64,000 bases of DNA, from NCBI RefSeq assembly GCF_022747945.1, contig NZ_JALDST010000001.1:6262001-6326000 (forward strand). The letters are read 5' to 3'. Positions 8,469-17,020 of the stretch are shown piece by piece. The notes under the pieces are model-generated. The model searched no databases, had not been told where the DNA came from, and was given only the letters and a program-made list of their open reading frames with translations. The number at the start of each line of letters is the position of its first letter. Position 1 is the stretch's first letter. Position numbers and translations under genes: made by a program. Origin of the DNA: Micromonospora sp. R77 (GTDB lineage: Bacteria; Actinomycetota; Actinomycetes; Mycobacteriales; Micromonosporaceae).

Positions 8469-8846
8469 ATGCGCGATACCACCACCCCCCGCGCCGAGGA
8501 ACTGCGCATCGACGCGCCGCACCGCGAGCTGCTCGACCAGGTGTTGGACAAGTGGTCGCTCAGCGTTCTCAACGAACTGTGCGAGCGCCCGTGCCGGTTC
8601 AACGAGCTGCGCCGGGCCATTCCGGCGGTGACGCAGAAGTCGCTCACGGCGACGCTGCGACGACTCGAGCGCAACGGGATCATCGAACGTCACGTCGTGG
8701 CGACCCGCCCGGTCGCCGTGGAATATCGGATCACCCGGCTGGGAAAGACCCTGCGCGCGCCGGTCGACGTCCTCCTCGAGTGGGCCGACACCTACCTGCC
8801 GCAGATCGAAGACGCCCGCGAGGCGTTCGACGCTGGGTCCGAGTAA
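8469..8846 (+). CDS. HxlR-family winged-helix transcriptional regulator
   Basis: A 125-residue HxlR/MarR-like regulator. The winged helix spans about residues 20-100: QVLDKWSLSVLNELCERPC, RFNELRRAIPAVTQKSLTAT, LRRLERNGIIERHV, then VEYRITRLGKTL. The ATG at 8469 is preceded by AAGGAG; a TTG at 8436 in the same frame lies inside the palindrome and is unlikely. No conserved Cys is visible in the N-terminus, so it is not an obvious HypR-type redox sensor. It is divergent from the RidA-like gene, which it probably regulates. Confidence 0.9.
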   Translation: MRDTTTPRAEELRIDAPHRELLDQVLDKWSLSVLNELCERPCRFNELRRAIPAVTQKSLTATLRRLERNGIIERHVVATRPVAVEYRITRLGKTLRAPVDVLLEWADTYLPQIEDAREAFDAGSE

Positions 8847-9167
8847 CGGGTGCGGGCCGGAGCGTGGCGTCCTCGTTCCGGCCCGCTGCTCGCGTGGACG
8901 AGAACCGCATCGGTGGGAACACTGTGGCTTTGTCCATGTGGGACAGGCAGAAGGGCCCAGCGGTTCTTCTACGGGTCGGTCTTGCCGAGAGCCGAGCAAG
9001 GGTGCATGGGGGACAGCATCACGAGTGTCGTGGCACGGCAGTACGCGAAGCTGCCAGTACGCTCGAAAATCGAAATTGCGACAGTTGCGGCGATGGTGCT
9101 GTCATGTGACCAAGCTCCACGATGGAGTCAGCCGGATGGGCCACGACGCGTACGGTTTGGAGAGAGT
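8847..9167 (+). other. 321-bp intergenic stretch upstream of the phosphoribosyltransferase-like gene
   Basis: No convincing gene. The frame of the downstream gene is open across the whole stretch and has an ATG at 9006, so an N-terminally longer protein cannot be excluded, but codon choice here looks unlike the flanks. The DNA is visibly less GC-rich than its neighbours. Confidence 0.4.
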
Positions 9168-9767
9168 GTGACCGGAGCCAAAATTTGGAGCATATTCCTC
9201 GCCATGACGACCGTGATCGGATTCGCCCTTGCCATCTGGCAGACGCTGCGTGCCGAGCAGCTCAACCGGCGACAACGTGACCTCCAATGGCCGCAGTTTC
9301 GCGGCGCCGTCTCGGACCTGGCTCGGTCGATCGACAGGTCGGACTTCATCCCGGAGGTCATTGTCGCGTTGAGCGACCGAGGGGCTATGGTCGCACATCT
9401 CGTCGTCCGCGAGCTGCGCAAGCAACTTCCGATCATTACCGTGGGGTACCTCGGTAGTTCAGCTGACTCGGTCGAACTTCCCGGTTACAAGGCCCTGGCG
9501 GGAGCGAAAAGCAGTGTCTATCTGCCCGACAGATTGGCCGAGCTCAACCACCGGCGGGTCCTGCTTGTGGATGACTTTGTCATGTCTGGAGATGGGTTGA
9601 TTCGGGCTCGTAGCGAGATGTTCTCCTCCGGTTTCACGGCGGAGCGAGTCAGAAGTGCGTCCGTTGTGGCGACCAGACTGTCGATCGTCAACAAGAAGGG
9701 GCCCGACTTCTATGCGAGAGAAGTGCGGGATTTCGACTTTCGCTTCCCCTGGGGAAGAGCCGAATAG
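9168..9767 (+). CDS. Membrane-anchored phosphoribosyltransferase-like protein
   Basis: A 199-residue protein from a GTG with GGAGAG just upstream. Residues 5-24 (IWSIFLAMTTVIGFALAIWQ) form one N-terminal transmembrane helix, followed by a charged linker and a type I phosphoribosyltransferase-like fold. The PRPP-binding loop is RRVLLVDDFVMSGDGL near residues 125-140, preceded by DFIPEVIVALSDRGAMVAHL. Such proteins use 5-phosphoribosyl-1-pyrophosphate, but the acceptor is unknown. A transmembrane anchor is unusual for this fold, as most members are soluble. Codon use is less GC-biased than its neighbours, which suggests recent acquisition. It stands alone, convergent with the oxidoreductase operon. 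An in-frame start at 9006 would add 54 residues. Confidence 0.72.
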   Translation: MTGAKIWSIFLAMTTVIGFALAIWQTLRAEQLNRRQRDLQWPQFRGAVSDLARSIDRSDFIPEVIVALSDRGAMVAHLVVRELRKQLPIITVGYLGSSADSVELPGYKALAGAKSSVYLPDRLAELNHRRVLLVDDFVMSGDGLIRARSEMFSSGFTAERVRSASVVATRLSIVNKKGPDFYAREVRDFDFRFPWGRAE

Positions 9768-9803
9768 CTCCTTGGGTCTTCGCTGGCGTGCTGCGGACAG
9801 AGA

Positions 9804-9822
9804 GCGGCACCGTCCGTGCCGC
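9804..9822. terminator. Short hairpin between convergent genes
   Basis: GCGGCAC and GTGCCGC form a 7-bp stem with a 5-nt loop between the stops of the phosphoribosyltransferase-like gene and the opposing membrane gene. There is no T-run. Confidence 0.45.
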
Positions 9823-9833
9823 AGCGGCGTCCG

Positions 9834-10337
9834 TCAGGACCCGCCCCGGCCGCCCCGCAGCCGGCGGAGCGTGTAGAGCGCCCCGCTGGCGGCGAAGAGC
9901 AGTCCGGTGAGCGCTGACCAGCGGCCCAGCAGGGGCCCGGGCGCCAGTCCGGTCGCCGCCGAGTAGGTGCCGTCGCCGAGCCCGAGCACGCCCGGCAGGT
10001 AGACCAGCAGCAGCAGTCCGGCGGCGAGCGCCGGGACCCGCACGTAGTTCAGCGCCGACGGACGCCCGCCCCGCACCGGCGCTCCGCCCTGCCGCCCGGG
10101 CGCGTCGGGCGCGGCGTCCCGGCGCAGGGCGGTGCGCAGGACACGGTCCGCCAGCGCGTACGCCGGGAAGAGGACCAGGTCGTGGACGACGACCGCGCCG
10201 AGGAACCAGAGCAGCATGCGCCCGGCGGTCGGCTCACCGGCCAGCCGCAACGCGATCCAGCCGGCGACCGCGAAGCAGCCGAACAGCAGCAGCAGGTGCC
10301 AGGGGGCCGCGCCGTAGCGGCGTCGGAACTCAGCCAC
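9834..10337 (-). CDS. Small integral membrane protein
   Basis: A 167-residue protein with about four transmembrane helices (residues 11-29 PWHLLLLFGCFAVAGWIALR; about 38-60; about 105-125; about 140-155). The GTG start overlaps the end of the molybdopterin oxidoreductase gene by 8 nt (GTGGCTGA), so the two are coupled. I recognise no catalytic motif. Context suggests a membrane subunit or helper for the oxidoreductase; that is inference. Confidence 0.75.
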   Translation of the reverse strand: MAEFRRRYGAAPWHLLLLFGCFAVAGWIALRLAGEPTAGRMLLWFLGAVVVHDLVLFPAYALADRVLRTALRRDAAPDAPGRQGGAPVRGGRPSALNYVRVPALAAGLLLLVYLPGVLGLGDGTYSAATGLAPGPLLGRWSALTGLLFAASGALYTLRRLRGGRGGS

Positions 10338-11751
10338 CGCCGGCCCCCTCGAAGGTGATCTCCCGGACCCACTTGGTGCAGTGCACCCCCGGTAGCGCGG
10401 GCACGATGATCCGCGCCGGCCAGCCGTGGTCGGGGGAGAGGTCGACCCCGTTGACCCGCAGCGCGAGCAGCGAGTCACCGTCGAGGACCTGGTCTGCGGT
10501 GAGCGCGGCCTGGTTGAACAGGCCGGCGCGTTCCAGCGAGCGGACCCGCGCGGTGTCCGGCGCGGGCACACCGGCCAGGGCGGCCAGGTCACGCAGCCGT
10601 ACCCCGGTCCAGGTCTGCGCGGTAGACCAGCCCTCCACGCAGGCGATCGGCAGCCGGGCGGTGTACTGGGCCATCGCCAGCAGCGCAGGCCGGTCCAGCT
10701 CGACCGTCCGCCCGGCGGCGCGCAGCGTCAGCCGCCACCCGTCGCCGGTCTGCGCGGCGCCCACGCCGGCCGCGGCGGCAGTGCGGTTGACCGGAAAGCC
10801 GTTCGGCCCCTCGCCGGGCTGCCGACCCGGGGCAGCAGGCAGGCGTGCGGCAACGGGCCGTCCAGGCTCTGCCCCGACCGTCAACACCGCCAGCAGTGCC
10901 GCGCCGCCGCCGGTCAGGACCAGCACGCCGCGCCGGCTCATCGTCGCCGGCCCGGGCCGGCGGGCCACCAGGCCGTCCGGATCCGCCGGCTCCGGCACGG
11001 TCCGTGCCACCGGGGTACGCGCGAAGCCCGGCCCGCGCAGCGCGGTGACCAGTCGGGGCAGCTTGATCGCCACGTGGGTGACCAGGGCCGCGACGAAGAC
11101 CCACGCGCCGTACCAGTGCGCGGTGTAGAAGTCGAACCCGAACAGGTAGGCGTACTGGATGTTGAGCAGGCCGGTGGCCATCTCGAAGAGGATCCCGCCG
11201 ACCAGCAGCAGCAGCGACAGCCGCTCCAGCACCTGGGCCGCCGAGCGGGCCGGCGGCCAGGCGAACAGCTTCGGCACCACCGACCACAGCTTCGCCAGCA
11301 CCACCGGGACCAGCACGATCCCGACCGTCACGTGCAACCCCTGGGTGAGCCGGAACAGCCAGGCCGGGTGGGTCGGCCAGTCGAAGACGGGCGGTCGCAG
11401 CCAGCCCACGTCGCGCGGAAACGCCTGATCGAGGCGGGGACCGTAGGCGATCCAGTCCAGCAGGCCGGTGACCGCGACCAGCGGCAGCGCGGCGAGCAGC
11501 ACCGTACCGAGCACCGAGGTCAGCCACGGGCCGCGGACCGGGCTGCGCCAGGCGTCGGCGACGGCGTCGGCGCCGGCCGGGCGGCGCCGGTCCAGCGCCC
11601 GCCACAGCCGCGCCGGCACCGCGTATCCCGAGGGCGGGTCGGGGTGGCCGGATCCGGCTCCGGCCGGCCGCCCCGGACCGTCGGGATCGTCCGGGCGGCC
11701 GGACCCGCGGTGGCCGGCGGCCGGCGGTGGATCGGGCGGCGGCGTGGGCAC
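10330..11751 (-). CDS. Molybdopterin-dependent oxidoreductase fused to a cytochrome b561-like membrane domain
   Basis: A 473-residue fusion. A proline-rich N-terminus is followed by about four transmembrane helices (75-95, 130-155, 175-195, 205-235) with His residues in helices (GLHVTVG, HVAIKLP) that could ligate heme. A fifth hydrophobic segment with a Tat-like RRGVLVLTGGG comes near 280. The C-terminal domain (about 335-470) is sulfite-oxidase-type: LPIACVEGWSTAQTWTGVRL holds the Cys that ligates Mo, then WPARIIVPALPGVHCTKWVR. The C-terminal dimerisation domain of true sulfite oxidases is missing. Electrons probably pass between the periplasmic Mo centre and the membrane heme domain. It starts at a GTG with GGGAGG and is divergent from the epimerase gene of the adjacent glycan cluster. 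Confidence 0.85.
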   Translation of the reverse strand: MPTPPPDPPPAAGHRGSGRPDDPDGPGRPAGAGSGHPDPPSGYAVPARLWRALDRRRPAGADAVADAWRSPVRGPWLTSVLGTVLLAALPLVAVTGLLDWIAYGPRLDQAFPRDVGWLRPPVFDWPTHPAWLFRLTQGLHVTVGIVLVPVVLAKLWSVVPKLFAWPPARSAAQVLERLSLLLLVGGILFEMATGLLNIQYAYLFGFDFYTAHWYGAWVFVAALVTHVAIKLPRLVTALRGPGFARTPVARTVPEPADPDGLVARRPGPATMSRRGVLVLTGGGAALLAVLTVGAEPGRPVAARLPAAPGRQPGEGPNGFPVNRTAAAAGVGAAQTGDGWRLTLRAAGRTVELDRPALLAMAQYTARLPIACVEGWSTAQTWTGVRLRDLAALAGVPAPDTARVRSLERAGLFNQAALTADQVLDGDSLLALRVNGVDLSPDHGWPARIIVPALPGVHCTKWVREITFEGAGGG

Positions 11752-11926
11752 GGGTCCTCCCGTCGGTCGCTGATTCCCGCCCCTGGCGGGCAGGACGTCA
11801 CCCGGAACGCTAGACGTCGGCGCCGCCGGCCGGCCCGCTTCGCCGCATTACCGAAGGATTACCGGCGGTGCCTTACGGAATGCTGACGTCTGCCGCGAAC
11901 CGGCCCGCCGGACACCGCGGCTGACC

Positions 11927-11932
11927 TAGCGT
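11927..11932 (+). promoter_or_regulatory. Leaderless-type -10 element (TAGCGT)
   Basis: TAGCGT ends 7 nt before the epimerase ATG at 11940, with no ribosome binding site between. This matches the TANNNT leaderless promoter typical of actinomycetes. Confidence 0.55.
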
Positions 11933-11939
11933 GACCGGC

Positions 11940-13001
11940 ATGCGGATACTGGTCACCGGCGCGGCCGGCTTCGTCGGATCCCAGGTCGCGGACCTGCTCG
12001 TCGCCGAGGGGCACGAGGCGGTCTGCCTGGACGCGCTGCTGCCCCAAGCGCACGGGGGCGGGATGCCCGAGTGGTCCCGCCCGCACGACCCGGTCGTCGG
12101 GGACGTTCGTGACCCCGCGCTGCTCGACCGGCTGCTGTCCGGTGTCGACGCGGTCTGCCACCAGGCGGCCATGGTCGGCCACGGGCTCGACCCGTCCGAC
12201 GCCCCCGCCTACGCCAGCCACAACGACTACGGCACGGCGGTGCTGCTCGCCGCCATGCACCGGGCCGGGGTGTCCCGTCTGGTGCTGGCCAGCTCCATGG
12301 TGGTCTACGGCGAGGGACACTACGAGTGCGCCCGCCACGGCACCGTCCGCCCCGCCGCCCGCCGCCCCGCCGACCTGGCCGCCGGCCGGTACGACCCGAC
12401 CTGCCCGCACTGCGCCGGCACCCTCACCTGCGCCCTCGTCGGCGAGGACGCCCCGCTGGAGCCACGCAGCACGTACGCGGCCAGCAAACTGGCACAGGAG
12501 CACCTGGCCGCCGCCTGGGCCCGGCAGACCGGCGGCGGGGTATGGGCGCTGCGATACCACAACGTCTACGGCCCCCGGATGCCCCGCGACACCCCGTACG
12601 CCGGCGTGGCCTCGATCTTCCGCTCGGCCCTGGCCGACGGGCAGCCGCCCCGGCTGTACGAGGACGGCCGGCAGCGGCGGGACTTCGTGCACGTCACGGA
12701 CGTGGCGCGGGCGAACCTGCTGGCGCTCACGGCGCCCACGCCGGACGGACTGGTCCCGGTCAACATCTGCTCCGGTGAGCCGCACACCGTCGGCGACCTG
12801 GCGGCCGCGCTCGCCTCGGCGATGGACGGTCCCGCCCCGGTGGTGGTCGGCGGGGCCCGCGCGGCCGACGTACGGCACGTGGTCGCCGACCCGCGCCGGG
12901 CGCGGAGCTGCTCGGCTACACCCCCGCGGTCGGCTTCGTCGACGGGGTGACCGCCTTCGCCACCGACCCGCTGCGCGAGCAAGGCCGCCGTGGCCGGCTG
13001 A
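11940..13001 (+). pseudogene. NAD-dependent sugar epimerase/dehydratase, frameshifted at the C-terminus
   Basis: An extended short-chain dehydrogenase. It has the N-terminal Rossmann motif MRILVTGAAGFVGSQVADLL, the active-site YxxxK (TYAASKLAQEH) with upstream Ser (LVLASSMVVYGEG), and a Cys-containing insertion (DPTCPHCAGTLTC) that may bind metal. The frame is intact to about 12900; there GCGCGGAGCTG lacks one G, and the natural C-terminus (ELLGYTPAVGFVDGVTAFAT) continues in another frame, with a second shift needed to reach the TGA at 12999. As read, the protein ends at 12950 with a foreign tail. Only the tail is affected, so activity may survive. It probably makes a nucleotide sugar for the glycosyltransferases beside it. 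Confidence 0.75.
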
Positions 13002-13047
13002 GCCCGCCGTGCCCGGCCGGGCAGTGCCGGCGGTGGTCAGGAGACGG

Positions 13048-14442
13048 TCACGGCAGGTGGTTCACGGCCAGCGCGGTGGCCGCCTGTCCGGCCAGCCACC
13101 AGCGCCGGTGCAGGGCAGGCAGGTGCGCGGTGGCCACCAGCGCCCAGACCACGAACGGCAGCCAGATCCGTTCCACCTCGGCCTTGCTCATCCCGGACAG
13201 GTCCGCCGCGACGACCGCCAGCGCGGCGGCCGCCGGCAGGGCGACCGTCGGGCCGAGCGCCCGGACCCGGTCGGCGGGCACCGACCACCACCGGCCGACC
13301 CGCGCGCCGCCGGCCGTGCCGCCCCATCTGCCGAGGCGGCCAGCCCGCAGGGGTGCCGCACCGCCGGCCCGAGCACCGGACCCACCGAGAGCAGCAGCGC
13401 CGCCGGGTTCGCCCAGACCCAATGCGTACGGGCGGTCGGCGGCCCAGCCCTGGTGGTACCGCTCCACCACCCGGGCGTACCCCTCCCACCAGGCGAAACC
13501 GGCCAGGGTGAACGCTGCCGCCACCGCGCCGACCCCGGCTGCCGCGGCGAGCAAGGGCCCGGACCCGACCCGTCGGACGCAGCGCCAGCGCCGCCAGCGC
13601 GAGCGGACCGACGAGCACGAAGCCGTACGACAGGTACAGCGCCCCGCCGAGTAGCAGCCCGCCGGCCAGCGCCGCGGCGGGCCAGCACCACCAGCAGGGC
13701 CAGCCCGGCGGCGACCACGCCGGTGAACAGGCCGTCCGCCGAGGCGCCGACCCAGACCGCGCCCGGCAGCAGCACCAGGAACGGCAGCACGGTCCGGGCC
13801 TCGTCGGCCGCGCCCAACGCCCGCAGGGCGGCCGGGACGCTCACCGTCACCGTCGCCCCGACCAGGACGCAGGCCAGCGCGGCGGCGGTGCCGCCACCGA
13901 GGCCGACCCGGTCCAGCCCGACGAAGACCAGCAACGCGCCCGGCGGGTGTCCGGCGGTGTGGGTCGACCAGGAGTCCGGCTGGAAGTCCAGGATCCGGTC
14001 GGCGAAACCGGCCAGCATCCGGGGCACGTCGGTCACCCCGGGCACCTCGTGCAGGTACTCCGCCTGAACGGTCAGCCGCCGGGTGAGCCCCGCCGACCAG
14101 CCGTCGATCAACGCCAGCGCCAGCGTCCACGCGGTCGCCGCCAGCCAACCGGCGGCCAGCAGCGGTCCCCACCGAGCGGTCCGCGCCCAGCGCGGGCCGG
14201 GCCGAGGACGCCGAGCGCCACCAGCACCGCGACCGGCGTGCCCCAGCCGACGTGCGGCTGCCAGGTGGCGTAGAGCGGCGCGGCGTCGGCGTGCAGGCCC
14301 ACGCCCGGTGGTTGAGCACCGCGCCGACCGCCACGGCGGCGAGCAGCAGCGCCGCCTCGACGCCGAGGACGACCAGGTCGGCCCGGTCCCGTCTCGGCTG
14401 CCGGTCGGCGCTGCGGCGGTCGGCGAGGGTGGCGGGTCTCAT
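13048..14442 (-). pseudogene. Polytopic membrane glycosyltransferase (GT39/GT87-like), multiple frameshifts
   Basis: One membrane protein can be read only by changing frame at least five times: DLVVLGVEAALLLAAVAVGA (start frame), then LYATWQPHVGWGTPVAVLVA, then LIDGWSAGLTRRLTVQAEYL through FADRILDFQPDSWSTHTAGH and PPGALLVFVGLDRVG, then SYGFVLVGPLALAALALRP, then FTLAGFAWWEGYARVVERYH, then WANPAALLLSVGPVLGPAV, and finally KAEVERIWLPFVVWALVATA to the stop at 13048. The pieces look like a mannosyltransferase-type GT-C protein with 8-11 helices. Codon bias stays coding-like inside each piece, so the breaks look recent or are base-call errors. As read, no functional protein can be made. Confidence 0.65.
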
Positions 14443-14574
14443 GTCGACGGGACGTTACGCACCCCCGGCCGCGCCCGTCAGCCGAACCGCCGGTCCGTCA
14501 CGGGATGGTAAGAAATCCCTGGTCGGTAAGGGTTCCGTAAGGCCGATCCGGACCCCGGCGGCCCGGCGTGGACC

Positions 14575-14580
14575 TAGCGT
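14575..14580 (+). promoter_or_regulatory. Leaderless-type -10 element (TAGCGT)
   Basis: TAGCGT ends exactly 7 nt before the ATG at 14588, the same geometry and sequence as in front of the epimerase gene at 11940, suggesting co-expression of the two arms of the cluster. Confidence 0.55.
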
Positions 14581-14587
14581 CGGCGAT

Positions 14588-15259
14588 ATGCCGACTCAGA
14601 TCGACGTGGTGCTGCCCTGCCTGGACGAGGCCGCCGCCCTGCCCGGCGTGCTGGCCGCGCTGCCGCCCGGCTACCGGGCGATCGTGGTGGACAACGGCTC
14701 CCGGGACGGCTCCCCGGAGGTGGCCGTCCGGCACGGCGCCCGGGTGGTGCACGAACCCCGCCGGGGATACGGCGCGGCTGTGCACACCGGTGTCGAGGCC
14801 GCCGAGAGCGACCTGGTCTGCGTACTCGACGCCGACGGCTCCTTCGACCCGGGGGAACTACCCGCCCTGGTCGCCCCGGTCGCCGCCGGCACCGCCGACC
14901 TCGCGGTGGGCCGCCGCCGGCCGGTCCGGGCCGGCGTCTGGCCGTGGCACGCCGGGCCGGCACCGCGCTGGTCGCCGCGCTGCTGCGGCACCGAGGCGTG
15001 CCGCTGCAGGACCTCAGCCCCATCCGGGTGGCCCGCCGCGAGGCGCTGCTCGGGCTCGGCGTCACCGACCGGGCCTTCGGCTATCCCCTCGAACTGCTGA
15101 TCCGCGCCGCCGCCGCCGGCTGGCGCATCCTGAGCGGGACGTCGCGTACGCGCCGCGGGCCGCCGGCACCCGCTCCAGGTCTCCGGCTCGGTACGCGGCA
15201 CCCTCCGCGCCACCCGGGACTTCGCCGCCGTGCTGCGCAGCGTGGACGGCCCCCGGTGA
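14588..15259 (+). pseudogene. GT2-family glycosyltransferase, frameshifted
   Basis: The N-terminal 120 residues are a standard GT-A fold: MPTQIDVVLPCLDEAAALPG, VVDNGSRDGSPEVAVRHGAR, and a DxD-type SDLVCVLDADGSFD. The frame breaks near 14950 (next part VAALLRHRGVPLQDLSPIRV and REALLGLGVTDRAFGYPLEL), again near 15130 (RDVAYAPRAAGTRS) and near 15175 (SGSVRGTLRATRDFAAVLRS), ending at TGA 15257-15259. All three parts align in order with a polyprenol-phosphate-type glycosyltransferase. The stop overlaps the GTG start of the DUF2064 gene, which shows the end is correctly placed. As written the protein is truncated. Confidence 0.7.
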
Positions 15260-15934
15260 CCGTGCTGCTGGTGGTGGCGAAGGCACCCGTGCCCGGTGCC
15301 GTGAAGACCCGGCTCTGCCCACCCGCCACGCCCGACCGAGCGGCCCGGATCGCCGCCGCCGCGCTGCGGGACACCGTGGACGCCGTCGCCGCCACCCCGG
15401 GCGTGACCCCGGTGCTGGCCTTGGCCGGGCGTCTTGCCGACGGGGTGGACGCCACCGCGCTGACCACCGCCACGGCCGGGTGGACCGTCCTGCCGCAGCG
15501 TGGTGCCGGCCTGGCGCAGCGGCTCGCGTACGCCCACACCGACGTCGCCGACGCGTTCCCGGGCGGGCGGTGCTCCAGATCGGCATGGACACCCCGCAGC
15601 TCACCCCGGCGGTGCTGGCCGACGCCGTACGCCGGCTGGCCGACGCCGACGCGGTGCTGGGCCGGGCCGCCGACGGCGGCTGGTGGGCGCTGGGCCTGCG
15701 TGACCCCCGGCGGGCCGCCGTGCTGAGGACGGTGCCGATGTCGACGGCCGACACCGGCCGGCTCACCTGGGCGGCGCTGACCGTGGGCGGGGTGCGGGTC
15801 GCGCCGCTGCCGGTGCTCCGGGACGTGGACGGCTGGGCCGACGCGCTCGCCGTCGCGGCGGCGACCCAGGCGGCCGGTTCGCCCGGCAGGTCGCCGCGTT
15901 CCGGCGGGAGTTGCTGGTGGCAGGCCGGCGGTGA
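15256..15934 (+). pseudogene. DUF2064 (TIGR04282-type) glycosyltransferase-like protein, frameshifted
   Basis: GTG start overlapping the previous stop. The N-terminus TVLLVVAKAPVPGAVKTRLC is the hallmark of the DUF2064/TIGR04282 family, a GT-A-like nucleotidyltransferase fold. LPQRGAGLAQRLAYAHTDVA follows. Near 15568 the frame shifts to QIGMDTPQLTPAVLADAVRR, LGRAADGGWWALGLRDPRRA and APLPVLRDVDGWADALAVAA, and shifts again near 15885 to REELLVAGRR-like residues before TGA 15932-15934. Family members often neighbour GT2 and methyltransferase genes exactly as here. Their substrate is generally unknown. Confidence 0.7.
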
Positions 15935-16555
15935 GCGTCGACGGCTTCGCCACCGCGCTGCGCGACCGTGACGCCGGCACGCACTGGCTGGTGGGTGGGA
16001 CGGCGTCCGCCGCCGCCTGCCGGTCGACCGGTGGCACGGCGCGGCGGAGCCGGCGACCGCGGTGACGGTCCGCTGCGCCGGCCGACCCTGGACCTGGGGT
16101 GCGGGCCGGGCCGGCTCACGGTGGCGCTGACCCGGGCCTGGCTGACCACCCTCGGCGTCGACGTCTCGGCGTGGGCGGTGGCGTCGACCCGCTCCCGGGG
16201 CGCGGTCGCCATCCAGGCCGACCTGTTCGATCCGCTGCCGGCCGAGGGCCGCTGGGCGCACGTCGTGCTGCTCGACGGCAACATCGGCATCGGCGGCGAT
16301 CCGGTGGCGCTGCTGGCCCGCTGCCGGGGGCTGCTGCGTCCGGCCGGCACCGTGCTGGTCGAGGTGGACCCACCCGGCGCGGGGGCCTGGCAGGGCCTGG
16401 CGCACGTGGTGTCCGGGCGGGTCCGCGGGCCGCTGTTCCGCTGGGCGCGGCTGGACGCCGGCGCGGTGCCCGACGCGGCGACATCGGCGGGCCTGACCGT
16501 GCGTGAGGTGTTCCGCGCGGGCCGGCGCTGGTTCGCCGAACTTGTCCGCCCCTGA
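15931..16555 (+). pseudogene. Class I SAM-dependent methyltransferase, frameshifted near the N-terminus
   Basis: Starts at a GTG overlapping the previous stop (SVDGFATALRDRDAGTHWLV). Two shifts (near 15995 and near 16085) are needed to join WDGVRRRLPVDRWHGAAEPA to the methyltransferase core TLDLGCGPGRLTVALTRAWL (SAM motif I), then LLDGNIGIGGDPVALLARCR, GTVLVEVDPPGAGAW and the end at 16555. The core from about 16088 to the stop is in one frame. The substrate is unknown; in this neighbourhood it may modify a glycan or glycolipid. Confidence 0.7.
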
Positions 16556-16563
16556 CCGGGCAG

Positions 16564-16773
16564 ATGGGCCCCGATCGGCTTCAGCAGGCACGGGAGCTGG
16601 ATCTACCGACCCCGTGGCAGGCGGTGGACACCGTCAGCGTCGATGGGCCGTCGCTGTTCGCTCGACGGTTCGAGATGCCGGCGGAATCTCAGTGCCCGGT
16701 GCCGGCCGCAGTGATGGAGCAGGCCCGCGTGATGCCGATACCGGGGCTGCTGATCGTCGAGGCGCCGATATGA
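16564..16773 (+). CDS. Hypothetical 69-residue ORF
   Basis: Starts 8 nt after the methyltransferase stop; third codon positions are moderately GC-biased. The sequence (DLPTPWQAVDTVSVDGPSLF in the middle) matches no family I know, and there is no clear ribosome binding site. It could be real or chance. The rest of 16556-17020 has no other gene apart from the hairpin at 16884. Confidence 0.22.
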   Translation: MGPDRLQQARELDLPTPWQAVDTVSVDGPSLFARRFEMPAESQCPVPAAVMEQARVMPIPGLLIVEAPI

Positions 16774-16883
16774 GGGAAGGCAAGACCGCGCCTGCTCACG
16801 CTGCCGTAGAGATTCTCGCCGCGCGCAGTGGGGAGTGCCTCCCAGGTTCGGTGTCGGCGGTGAGCGTGCCGACCAGTACTGCC

Positions 16884-16920
16884 GTAGGCCCCCGCCTGTA
16901 CGACGAGGTCGGGGGCCTAC
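16884..16920. terminator. 11-bp perfect stem-loop
   Basis: GTAGGCCCCCG pairs exactly with CGGGGGCCTAC across a 15-nt loop, after the glycan cluster and before the LysR gene. There is no T-run, as is usual in high-GC actinomycetes. Confidence 0.55.
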
Positions 16921-17020
16921 GGCCGACGAACGTTCCCCGCGGATTCTCGCGCCGGCCAGCTCGGTCGGGCAGCATAGACGAATATGTATTGCTCCGCGAG
17001 GTCGGGAGGGTACGCAGAGG

